33,434 bases of DNA, from NCBI RefSeq assembly GCF_025993755.1, contig NZ_JAMQHN010000050.1, forward strand, positions 1-33,434, in the 5' to 3' direction. This stretch comes from Thermomonas sp. GTDB lineage: Bacteria > Pseudomonadota > Gammaproteobacteria > Xanthomonadales > Xanthomonadaceae. Shown here one piece after another: positions 17,518 through 24,153 of this stretch; the first letter of the stretch is position 1, and every line of letters starts with the position of its first letter. The notes under the pieces were generated by a model. It ran no database searches, was not told where the DNA came from, and worked only from the letters and a program-made list of their open reading frames with translations. Position numbers and translations under genes: made by a program.

Positions 17518-17609
17518 AGCCCGACAACTCGCACCGCAGCAATAACGCACTCCACCGAGCACGCACCCAATCCCCTCAGTTGCGAGGAGAATGTTTCTTT
17601 TTCCCACCG

Positions 17610-18527
17610 ATGGCGTGCGTTGACGTGAATCCCGCGCTCCTGCCCACCCTGCCCCGCAGCGTCCTGCGCGGCATCGGCCAGATCTTCCTGCAGCGCAGCG
17701 CAGGGTGCGGTCTGGCCGTGCTCGCCGCGATGGCGCTCCAGGCTCCGCAGCTTGCGCTGGCCTGTGCGCTCGGCGCGCTGGTGGCGACTCTCGCGGGGCG
17801 CCGGCTCCATGAGGCGCAGGCACTGGACGACGGCCTGTTCGGCTTCAACGGCGCTCTGGCCGGACTCGGCGTGCTCATCGTGCTGGCACCGGGCCCGCTG
17901 GCGTGGGCGCTGGTGGTCGCTGCCAGCCTGCTGGCCACCGCGTTGTTGCTGTTCCTGCGCCGGCGCCTGCCGGTGTCGCCCTACACGGCGCCGTTCGTGC
18001 TGGTGACCTGGGGCGTGATGGCGCTGGCCACAGTCGCGCCGCTGGCACCGGCAACCCCGATCGTCAGCGTCGATGTCGGCTGGAGCGAGGTGGCCAACGG
18101 CATCCTGCGCGGGATCGGTCAGGTGGTGTTCCTCGATCACCCAATGGCCGGCGCGCTGTGTCTGCTCGGCCTGCTGCTGGCCGGTCCGCGGGTGGCGGTG
18201 ACCGCCCTGATTGCCGCCACGGCCGGTCTGGCGTTGGCGCGGGCGCTGGGATTCCCGGACGCGCCCGCCGCGCTGGGCCTGTACGGTTACAACGCGGTGT
18301 TGACCGTGATCGCCCTGCTGCCGCGGATCCAGGTCAAAGGCCAGCGCTGGATCGTGGTCGCCGCAGCGGTGCTGACCGTGCTGCTGGTGCGCGGCGTCCA
18401 ACTGCTGGGGCTGCCGGCGCTGACCGCGCCGTTCGTGCTTGCGACCTGGCTGCTGCTGCGGGTTTCCCGAGCACCGGCGGATGCTCCCGCCAGCGTTTCG
18501 ACGACGCCATCCCCCGCGTCCGACTAG
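17610..18527 (+). CDS. urea transporter (UT family)
   Basis: This 305-residue very hydrophobic inner-membrane channel should conduct urea passively. The internal duplication typical of UT proteins is clear: LRGIGQIFLQ and LRGIGQVVFLD begin the two halves. Each half carries a pore-type motif (GLFGFNGALAGLG and GLYGYNAVLTVIAL) and a TAPFVL(V/A)TW motif. Around ten membrane segments are expected. The start is uncertain: the ATG at 17610 has no well-spaced ribosome site, and the in-frame GTG at 17625 would also keep the first repeat whole. No urease genes are nearby, so the physiological partner is not in the window. It stands alone after the repeat island. Confidence 0.9.
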   Translation: MACVDVNPALLPTLPRSVLRGIGQIFLQRSAGCGLAVLAAMALQAPQLALACALGALVATLAGRRLHEAQALDDGLFGFNGALAGLGVLIVLAPGPLAWALVVAASLLATALLLFLRRRLPVSPYTAPFVLVTWGVMALATVAPLAPATPIVSVDVGWSEVANGILRGIGQVVFLDHPMAGALCLLGLLLAGPRVAVTALIAATAGLALARALGFPDAPAALGLYGYNAVLTVIALLPRIQVKGQRWIVVAAAVLTVLLVRGVQLLGLPALTAPFVLATWLLLRVSRAPADAPASVSTTPSPASD

Positions 18528-18559
18528 ACTCGGACTGCGACCCTCACACGACAGCCGCC

Positions 18560-18763
18560 ATGCCCTTCGTGGTCACATCGAACGTCATCGTCTGCAAGGA
18601 TCTCGAAAGCAACGGGGCGGCTTCGGAAAATTTCGACCGCCATGCCGCGGCACAGCGCGCCGCCGAAGCCGCCCCACGGCTCCCGGAACACCTCCGGCAA
18701 CCCGGCGACGGTTCACGACGGGCAACGAAAAAGCCGGACGCCGACGGTTCGGCATCCGGCTGA
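18560..18763 (+). CDS. possible small ORF, doubtful
   Basis: A 67-codon frame begins MPFVVTSNVIVCKD, which recalls the first residues of bacterial 7Fe ferredoxins (MPFVVTxxCIKCK). It has only one cysteine and none of the later cluster motifs, and no frame recovers them. Its 3' end runs through the terminator of the opposite-strand bamC-like gene, and there is no good ribosome site. It may be a decayed fragment or chance. Confidence 0.18.
   Translation: MPFVVTSNVIVCKDLESNGAASENFDRHAAAQRAAEAAPRLPEHLRQPGDGSRRATKKPDADGSASG
18728..18760 (-). terminator. Rho-independent terminator of the dapA-bamC unit
   Basis: On the minus strand a 12-bp stem (18749-18760 with 18733-18744, one G-T wobble) with a 4-base loop is followed by five T residues (plus-strand A-run 18728-18732). 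It lies 20 bases after the bamC-like stop codon. Confidence 0.88.
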
Positions 18764-18779
18764 GAAAGCCGCCCCGGGT

Positions 18780-19292
18780 TTACTGCCCGCCCAGCGCGGT
18801 CTTGAGGGTGCCGATCAGCTTGCGGGCGGCCTCACCGGTGGGCGGCAGGCCGCGCGGATCGACCGCCGACACCCAGGTGCCGCTGCCGGCGCGCGAAACG
18901 CGGACGAGGAACTTGCTGTCCATGTAGTCGACGTCGTAGGTGCCGAGGATCTCGGCCTTGCTGGCGATGCGGACGCCGGGAACCGTCGCCAGCGCATCCC
19001 CCACCTTGGCGAAAGCGGTATCGCGATCGACGGCAAGGTTGAATCCGAGGGGCGCCGCCGCAGTCGTGGCGGTGCTGGCGGCCGCGGTGGCCGAGGGCGT
19101 CGCCGGCAAGTTCATGGCCCGGTCCGCGGCTGGCCGATCGAGATCCGGCGGAATTTCGAGCGGGCGGCTTTCCGCAGCCTGCAGATAGGCATCATTGGTC
19201 TTGCTGAACCAGTGGCAGCCGGACAGGCTCACCATCAGGAAAACCGTGGCGAGCGGTGCAAGGGTACGGGTCTTGCGGGCGGTACGGTGCAT
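18780..19292 (-). CDS. bamC: BamC-like (NlpB/DapX) outer-membrane lipoprotein
   Basis: This 170-residue lipoprotein is likely an accessory part of the beta-barrel assembly machine. The signal peptide ends in lipobox LSGC (Cys26). The mature protein starts with the unstructured BamC-type segment AESRPLEIPPDLDRP. An Ala/Thr-rich linker follows, then one globular region (about 85-168) that could be a single helix-grip domain. E. coli BamC has two such domains and about 344 residues, so this is a half-length form. Position supports the name: it follows dapA by 11 bases, as nlpB follows dapA in E. coli. An AGGAG site five bases before the ATG supports the start. Sequence similarity beyond the N-terminal motif is weak by eye. 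Confidence 0.75.
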   Translation of the reverse strand: MHRTARKTRTLAPLATVFLMVSLSGCHWFSKTNDAYLQAAESRPLEIPPDLDRPAADRAMNLPATPSATAAASTATTAAAPLGFNLAVDRDTAFAKVGDALATVPGVRIASKAEILGTYDVDYMDSKFLVRVSRAGSGTWVSAVDPRGLPPTGEAARKLIGTLKTALGGQ

Positions 19293-19303
19293 GGTGTCTC
19301 CTG

Positions 19304-20206
19304 TCAGGCCGCGGCGGCGCGGTGGCGTTGTTCAAGCTCGGAAATGGCCGCATGCAGGCGCTCGGCCAGCGCGGAATGTGCAGATGATAGCGGTTGCAGC
19401 GGCAGACGCAGGCCCTGGCCGATCCCGTCCAGCGCCAGCAGCGCCTTGATCGGAATGGGATTGGGCTCGATCGAGAGGAAACGGAACAGCTCATCCAGCT
19501 CCGCGTTCAGCGCCTCGGCCGCATCGGTGTCGCGCGCGCGGGCCAGGTCGCACAACCTGCGCATGCTGCGCGGCACGACGTTGGACGCCACCGACACCAG
19601 GCCATCGGCGCCCATCCGCATCGACCGCGCGGCGCTGGGATCGTCGCCGCTGAGGACCGAAAAACCCTCGCTGCGGTAGGCCAGCAGCGCCTGCATGCGC
19701 TCCGCTTCCGGGCGCGCTTCCTTCACGCCGATGATCCCCGGATGCGCCGCCAGCGCGCCGCTGGTCTCGGGCAGCATGTCGCAGCCGGTGCGGCCGGGGA
19801 CGTTGTAAAGCACGACCGGCAGGCCGCCCTCCTCCGCCACTGCGCGAAAATGCGCCAGCAGTCCAGCCTGGGTGGGACGCACGTAGGGCGGCGTCACCAC
19901 CAGTGCGGCATCGGCGCCCAGCGCGGCCACGCGGCGATTGCAGCGGATGGTCTTGGCGGTGTTGGATTGCCCGGTGCCGGCCAGCACCGGCACCCGGCCG
20001 CGGCAGGTGGCCACCGCGATCCGCAGCAGCTGGTCGTACTCCTCGTCGACCAGAGCCGCCGCCTCGCCGGTCGAACCGGCCACGACCATGGCCTGCGTGC
20101 CCGCATCCAGCTGCGCCTGCAGCAGTCGCTGCCATGCCGGGATGTCGATTTCGCCGGTCGCCGTGAAGGGCGTCGCCAGCGCGGTGATGCTTCCGGAAAG
20201 TCGCAA
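19304..20206 (-). CDS. dapA: 4-hydroxy-tetrahydrodipicolinate synthase
   Basis: DapA condenses pyruvate with aspartate semialdehyde, the first step specific to lysine and diaminopimelate (cell wall) synthesis. The 300-residue TIM barrel keeps the active site: Thr46 in GSTGE, Tyr134 and Arg139 in LYNVPGRTG, and Schiff-base Lys162 in IIGVKEA. The family opening SITALATPF is present. The start is a TTG at 20206, as no ATG lies in frame before residue 40; a CAGG precedes it. It is upstream of the bamC-like gene in a two-gene unit and divergent from gcvR, with 208 bases between for promoters. Confidence 0.95.
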   Translation of the reverse strand: MRLSGSITALATPFTATGEIDIPAWQRLLQAQLDAGTQAMVVAGSTGEAAALVDEEYDQLLRIAVATCRGRVPVLAGTGQSNTAKTIRCNRRVAALGADAALVVTPPYVRPTQAGLLAHFRAVAEEGGLPVVLYNVPGRTGCDMLPETSGALAAHPGIIGVKEARPEAERMQALLAYRSEGFSVLSGDDPSAARSMRMGADGLVSVASNVVPRSMRRLCDLARARDTDAAEALNAELDELFRFLSIEPNPIPIKALLALDGIGQGLRLPLQPLSSAHSALAERLHAAISELEQRHRAAAA

Positions 20207-20414
20207 GTGAAGTGGCCTGGATCGGGCGCGGCGTGGAACGCCACGCGCATGGGGGATGTGGGAGCAATGCGCTTGTCGGCAAATCTTAGCGGAGCGCGGC
20301 GCGAAGCGAAACCGGCGCCAGACGGTACACCGGCGGCGGCAAACCGGCGGCCAGTGCGTGTATGCTGCGCCACATGCCGCCCCGTCCGCGGCCCCTTCGT
20401 TCTGGAACTACGCT

Positions 20415-20975
20415 TTGAGCAAGACCGCCGCCCGGCCCGCGCCAACCGAAAACCACCTGCTGATCAACGCGTACACCACGCACCCGCAGTCGCCGCTGCT
20501 CCCCGTCACCCGCAGGATCGCCGACTCCGGCTGCAATCTGGTCGATACCCGGCTGGCGACCGTCGGCCGCGACGTTTCGGTGACGGCGCTGGTATCGGGC
20601 TCCTGGGACGCGATCGCCAAACTCGAGACCATGCTGACCAAGCTGGAACGCGAGGAAGGCCTGAAGCTGGTCTGGTACCGCACCGGCCCCAAGCCGCTGC
20701 AGTCGAGCCTGCTGCCCTACGTGGTCGAGGTGATCGCCGCCGACAAGCCGGGCATCCTGTTCCAGCTCGCCGATTTCTTCGACCAGCAGGGCATCACCAT
20801 CGAAAGCCTGCACTGCGCCCGCTACCGCGCGATGCAGACCGGCGCCGACATGTTCTCGGCCCAGCTCACTGTCGGCATCCCGGCCGACATGCACATCGCC
20901 ACCTTGCGCGACGACTTCCTCGAGTTCTGCGACCACCTCAACCTCGACGCGATCATGGATCCGATGAAGTACTGA
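20415..20975 (+). CDS. gcvR: glycine cleavage system regulatory protein GcvR-like (two ACT domains)
   Basis: This 186-residue protein has two ACT-type ligand-binding domains, about residues 13-90 and 97-180 (the second starting VVEVIAADKPGILFQLADFF). In E. coli GcvR binds GcvA and blocks activation of the glycine cleavage operon when glycine is low. No DNA-binding domain is present, as expected. The start is a TTG at 20415 (MSKTAARPAPTENHLL) with GGAAC five bases upstream. The peroxiredoxin gene follows after five bases, the same gcvR-bcp pairing found in E. coli and many other gammaproteobacteria. Confidence 0.9.
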   Translation: MSKTAARPAPTENHLLINAYTTHPQSPLLPVTRRIADSGCNLVDTRLATVGRDVSVTALVSGSWDAIAKLETMLTKLEREEGLKLVWYRTGPKPLQSSLLPYVVEVIAADKPGILFQLADFFDQQGITIESLHCARYRAMQTGADMFSAQLTVGIPADMHIATLRDDFLEFCDHLNLDAIMDPMKY

Positions 20976-20980
20976 TCCCG

Positions 20981-21451
20981 ATGACCGAATCCGGAGACCG
21001 CGTTCCCGACCTGCCGCTGCAGCTCGCCAGCGGCGGGAACGCCACGCTCGGCGACTACGCCGGAAAATGGCTGGTGATGTACTTCTACCCGAAGGACGCC
21101 ACGCCCGGCTGCACCACCGAAGGGCTCGACTTCAACGCCCTGCTGCCGAAGTTCAGGCGCGCCGGCGCGGTGGTGCTGGGCGTGTCGAAGGATTCGCTGA
21201 AGTCGCACCGCAGCTTCTGCGAAAAGCAGGGCTTCAAGTTCGACCTCGTCAGCGATGGCGAGGGCGCCCTGTGCGACGCCTTCGGCGTGATCCAACCCAG
21301 GAAACTCTACGGCCGTGAATTCCTCGGCATCGTCCGCAGCACCTTCCTGATCGACCCGGCCGGCGCGGTGCGCCGGAAATGGCAGCCGGTGAAGGTGTCC
21401 GGCCACGCACAGGCGGTGCTCGAGGCGCTCAAGGCGGAGCAGTCCGAATGA
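20981..21451 (+). CDS. bcp: thioredoxin-dependent peroxiredoxin (BCP/PrxQ)
   Basis: The enzyme reduces hydrogen and organic peroxides using thioredoxin. The 156-residue protein has peroxidatic Cys44 in TPGCTTEG and resolving Cys80 in SFCEKQGFKF. The 36-residue spacing matches the Xanthomonas-type PrxQ with a partner cysteine in helix 3, rather than E. coli BCP, whose second cysteine is five residues away. The FYPKD motif and the C-terminal FLIDPAGAVRRKW are also typical. It is co-directional with gcvR and probably co-transcribed. Confidence 0.94.
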   Translation: MTESGDRVPDLPLQLASGGNATLGDYAGKWLVMYFYPKDATPGCTTEGLDFNALLPKFRRAGAVVLGVSKDSLKSHRSFCEKQGFKFDLVSDGEGALCDAFGVIQPRKLYGREFLGIVRSTFLIDPAGAVRRKWQPVKVSGHAQAVLEALKAEQSE

Positions 21452-21527
21452 CTGCCGCCCGTGCCACGCCCGCCCAGGCCCGGGCCTCCGGTTCCTTACA
21501 ACCCCTTCATCCACCGGGATCTTCCGC

Positions 21528-22928
21528 ATGACGCACGGCAAACGCATCTACGTTCTCGACACCAACGTCCTGATGCATGATCCGACCGCGCTGTTCAAAT
21601 TCGAGGAACACGACGTCTACCTGCCGATGCAGGTGATGGAAGAGCTGGACAACGGCAAGAAGGGCACGTCCGAGGCCAGCCGCAACGCCCGTCAGGTCAG
21701 CCGCTTCCTCAACGAACTGATCGAAGCCGCCGGCAACATCGACATCCACGCCGGCATCCCGCTGCTGCGCCCGCAGGGGCTGCGCCTGCGCGGCGAGGAA
21801 AGCGCCGGCCTGCTGCGCTTCCAGACCTCGGACTTCGACGCCGGCAAGCGCTTCGGCACGGTGATCCCGGACAACAACATCCTCGGCGCGATCCTCGTCC
21901 TGAAAGAATCCGATCCCGGCGCGCCGGTGGTGTTCGTCTCCAAGGACATCAACTTGCGGATCAAGGCCTCGATCGCCGGAATCGTCAGCGAGGACTACGA
22001 GAACGACCGCGCGCTGGACGACTTCAACCTGCTGTTCACCGGCGCCACCCAGCTTCCGGCGGATTTCTGGGAGCGCCACGGCAAGGACCTGCGCTCGTGG
22101 ACCGAGAAAGGCCGCACCTGCTACGAAATCCTCCGATCCGGCGACGAAGACTGGTTTCCGAACCAGTTCGCGTTCCTTCCGGGCGACGAACAGTCCGAAC
22201 TGAAGGTCGTCAAGCTCGACGGCGACAAGGTGACGCTGCAGATCGTCGACGATTACCGCCACAGCCAGCATTCGGTCTGGGGCATCACCGCCCGCAACCG
22301 CGAGCAGAACTTCGCGCTCAACGCCTTGATGGACCCGGAGATCGACTTCGTCACCCTGCTGGGCACCGCCGGCACCGGCAAGACCCTGCTGACGCTCGCC
22401 GCGGGTCTGGCGCAGACAATGGACGTGCAGCGCTATCGCGAGATCGTGATGACCCGCGCCACGGTCAGCGTGGGCGAGGACATCGGCTTCCTGCCCGGCA
22501 CCGAGGAGGAAAAGATGACGCCCTGGATGGGCGCGCTGACCGACAACCTCGAAGTGCTGACCCACAATCAGGAAGGCGGCAGCTGGGGCCGCGCCGCGAC
22601 CAACGACCTGCTGGCGTCGCGGATCAAGATCCGCTCGATGAACTTCATGCGCGGACGCACCTTCCTGTCGCGCTACCTGATCCTCGACGAGGCGCAGAAC
22701 CTCACGCCCAAGCAGATGAAGACCCTGATCACCCGCGCCGGCCCGGGCACCAAGATCGTGTGTCTCGGCAACGTGCAGCAGATCGACACGCCCTACCTGA
22801 CCGAAACCACCTCGGGCCTGACCTACGCCGTGGACCGCTTCAAGAACTGGCAGCACAGCGCGCACGTGACGCTGCGCCGCGGCGAGCGCTCGCGACTGGC
22901 CGACTTCGCCTCCGAGGCGCTGCTGTAG
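21528..22928 (+). CDS. PIN-PhoH family ATPase/RNase
   Basis: This 466-residue fusion has an N-terminal PIN nuclease domain (about 6-150; DTN at 11-13 and further acidic residues in EELDNGKKG). The C-terminal PhoH ATPase has Walker A GTAGTGKT (279-286), Walker B LILDEAQ with Asp387 and Glu388, and the family segment LGNVQQIDTPYL. PIN-PhoH proteins act as ATP-dependent RNA helicase-nucleases in some actinobacteria, so a role in RNA decay is likely but not shown here. It lies 76 bases after the peroxiredoxin gene and seven bases before the hydrolase gene, so it may belong to one transcript. Confidence 0.92.
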   Translation: MTHGKRIYVLDTNVLMHDPTALFKFEEHDVYLPMQVMEELDNGKKGTSEASRNARQVSRFLNELIEAAGNIDIHAGIPLLRPQGLRLRGEESAGLLRFQTSDFDAGKRFGTVIPDNNILGAILVLKESDPGAPVVFVSKDINLRIKASIAGIVSEDYENDRALDDFNLLFTGATQLPADFWERHGKDLRSWTEKGRTCYEILRSGDEDWFPNQFAFLPGDEQSELKVVKLDGDKVTLQIVDDYRHSQHSVWGITARNREQNFALNALMDPEIDFVTLLGTAGTGKTLLTLAAGLAQTMDVQRYREIVMTRATVSVGEDIGFLPGTEEEKMTPWMGALTDNLEVLTHNQEGGSWGRAATNDLLASRIKIRSMNFMRGRTFLSRYLILDEAQNLTPKQMKTLITRAGPGTKIVCLGNVQQIDTPYLTETTSGLTYAVDRFKNWQHSAHVTLRRGERSRLADFASEALL

Positions 22929-22935
22929 CGCGACC

Positions 22936-23820
22936 ATGCGCGTGGTCGAACTTCCGGTCGCAACCCGCGACGGTCACCGCTTCACGCTGGAAGCGATCCT
23001 GCCGGAGAACGCACGTGCGCGCCTGCTCTGGCTGCCCGCGCTGGGCGTGTCCGCGCGTCACTACCGCCCAATTGCCGAAGCGCTCGCAAAGCACGACGTA
23101 GCCGTCTTCCTGCACGAATGGCGTGGCCACGGCAGCAGCAGTCTGCGCGCCGGTCGCGGCTGCGACTGGGGCTATCGCGAACTGCTGCTGGACATCGAGA
23201 CCAGCGAGGCCGCCGCCGCCGCGCAGGCCCCCGAGGTCCGCCGCTTGATCGGCGGCCACAGCCTCGGCGGCCAGTTGGCGGCCTGTCGCTTGAGACTCGA
23301 TCCTGCCGCGGCCGACGCGTTGTGGCTGGTCGCCAGCGGCGCCCCGTACTGGCGCGCATTCCCGTACCCGACCCGCTGCTGGCTGCCGCTGGCCTACCGC
23401 TTCCTGCCGTGGCTGGCGCGCCGGGTCGGCCACCTGCCCGGCCGCCGCATCGGCTTCGGCGGCAGCGAGGCCGCAGGCGTGATGACCGACTGGGGCCGCA
23501 GCGCGCTGTCCGGCCTCTATGCGCCCGCCGGCGTGACGGCCGATCTGGAAGCCGGCATGACGTGTTTCGCGGGCGAGGTCCGCGGCCTGGCGCTGCGCGA
23601 CGATTGGCTGGGGCCGATGTCCTCGCTGCTGTATCTGACGTCCAAGCTGGCGCACGCGCGGGTCGCATTGGACACGCTCGATGCCGGTATGCTCGGCACC
23701 GTGGCCGACCACTACGGCTGGATGCTTCAGCCTGAGATTGTGGCGCAGGCCCTGTCAGCCCCCGTCGATCGTGAATACTCCGAGGAACCTGCGTCCAGTT
23801 CCGTTGAGGCAGGGAAATGA
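22936..23820 (+). CDS. alpha/beta-fold hydrolase
   Basis: This 294-residue serine hydrolase has nucleophile Ser109 in GGHSLGG (106-112), a probable acid at Asp222 or Asp223 (LRDDWLGP), and His259 in VADHYGWM. The HEWRGHGSS segment (60-68) is the strand-helix turn typical of the S33/YheT-like group. No signal peptide is present, so it is probably cytoplasmic. The substrate cannot be read from sequence. It starts seven bases after the PIN-PhoH stop and is likely co-transcribed. Its stop codon lies inside the first palindrome of the next gene's leader. Confidence 0.88.
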   Translation: MRVVELPVATRDGHRFTLEAILPENARARLLWLPALGVSARHYRPIAEALAKHDVAVFLHEWRGHGSSSLRAGRGCDWGYRELLLDIETSEAAAAAQAPEVRRLIGGHSLGGQLAACRLRLDPAAADALWLVASGAPYWRAFPYPTRCWLPLAYRFLPWLARRVGHLPGRRIGFGGSEAAGVMTDWGRSALSGLYAPAGVTADLEAGMTCFAGEVRGLALRDDWLGPMSSLLYLTSKLAHARVALDTLDAGMLGTVADHYGWMLQPEIVAQALSAPVDREYSEEPASSSVEAGK

Positions 23821-23870
23821 CATCGGTAATGATGTCATACGCATCATGTTAGATGCCTGATGATTGCATC
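23817..23870 (+). promoter_or_regulatory. cluster of GATG/CATC dyads, probable operator of the XRE-SulP operon
   Basis: Three consecutive dyads share the same half-site. These are ATGACATC/GATGTCAT (23817-23838, perfect 8-bp arms, 6-base centre), GCATC/GATGC (23841-23856) and GATG/CATC (23859-23870). The tract is strikingly AT-rich for this genome. It lies just before a small XRE regulator, so autoregulation is a reasonable inference. TTAGAT (23849-23854) is a possible -10. Confidence 0.5.
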
Positions 23871-23898
23871 GAACGCTGTCGCATGCTGCAATTTCCGC

Positions 23899-24153
23899 AT
23901 GATTTCCGCCGCCCAACTGCGCGCCGCGCGCGCCCTGCTCGGCATCGACCAGCGCACCCTGGCCGCCCTGTCCGGCGTGTCCCTGCCCACCATCCAGCGC
24001 ATGGAAGCCAGCCACGATGAGCATGTGCGTGGTGTCGTTTCGACGCTGACCAAGGTCGTGGCGGCGCTGGATGCGGCCGGCATCGAGTTGATCGGGAACG
24101 ACCAACCCAGCCGTGGCAATGGCCGCGGCGTGCGCCTCAAGACTTCCGGATGA
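23899..24153 (+). CDS. small XRE-type helix-turn-helix regulator
   Basis: This 84-residue protein has a helix-turn-helix at about residues 18-36 (RTLAALSGVSLPTIQRME) and a short tail with a GIELI strand, as in compact single-domain XRE regulators. It would bind DNA as a dimer. I chose the ATG at 23899 (MISAAQLRAARALL); the ATG at 23860 would add 13 residues, including a Cys-Cys, and would lie in the palindrome cluster. Its stop overlaps the SulP start (ATGA), so the two are translationally coupled, and it likely controls this operon. Proteins of this form also occur as antitoxins, but the partner here is a transporter. Confidence 0.82.
   Translation: MISAAQLRAARALLGIDQRTLAALSGVSLPTIQRMEASHDEHVRGVVSTLTKVVAALDAAGIELIGNDQPSRGNGRGVRLKTSG

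Larger units (their letters stand above)
17124..17609. other. gene-free stretch between tRNA-Glu and the urea transporter
   Basis: About 490 bases have no credible coding frame: the open frames here lack family resemblance and cross the repeats. Most of 17244-17520 is occupied by mutually inverted repeats, described separately. The tRNA-distal end (17521-17609) has no recognisable promoter. A GAGGAG at 17584-17589 is only one base from an ATG (17591) that opens a 10-codon frame, and 20 bases from the transporter ATG, so it fits neither well. Confidence 0.6.

Noticed and set aside
17591-17623. Ten-codon upstream ORF (MFLFPTDGVR) overlapping the urea transporter start, behind a GAGGAG
   Set aside because: The GAGGAG is only one base from this ATG, too close for a working ribosome site, so a leader peptide is not supported.
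21507-22937. 476-codon minus-strand open frame
   Set aside because: Antisense to the PIN-PhoH gene, whose Walker motifs are intact on the plus strand.
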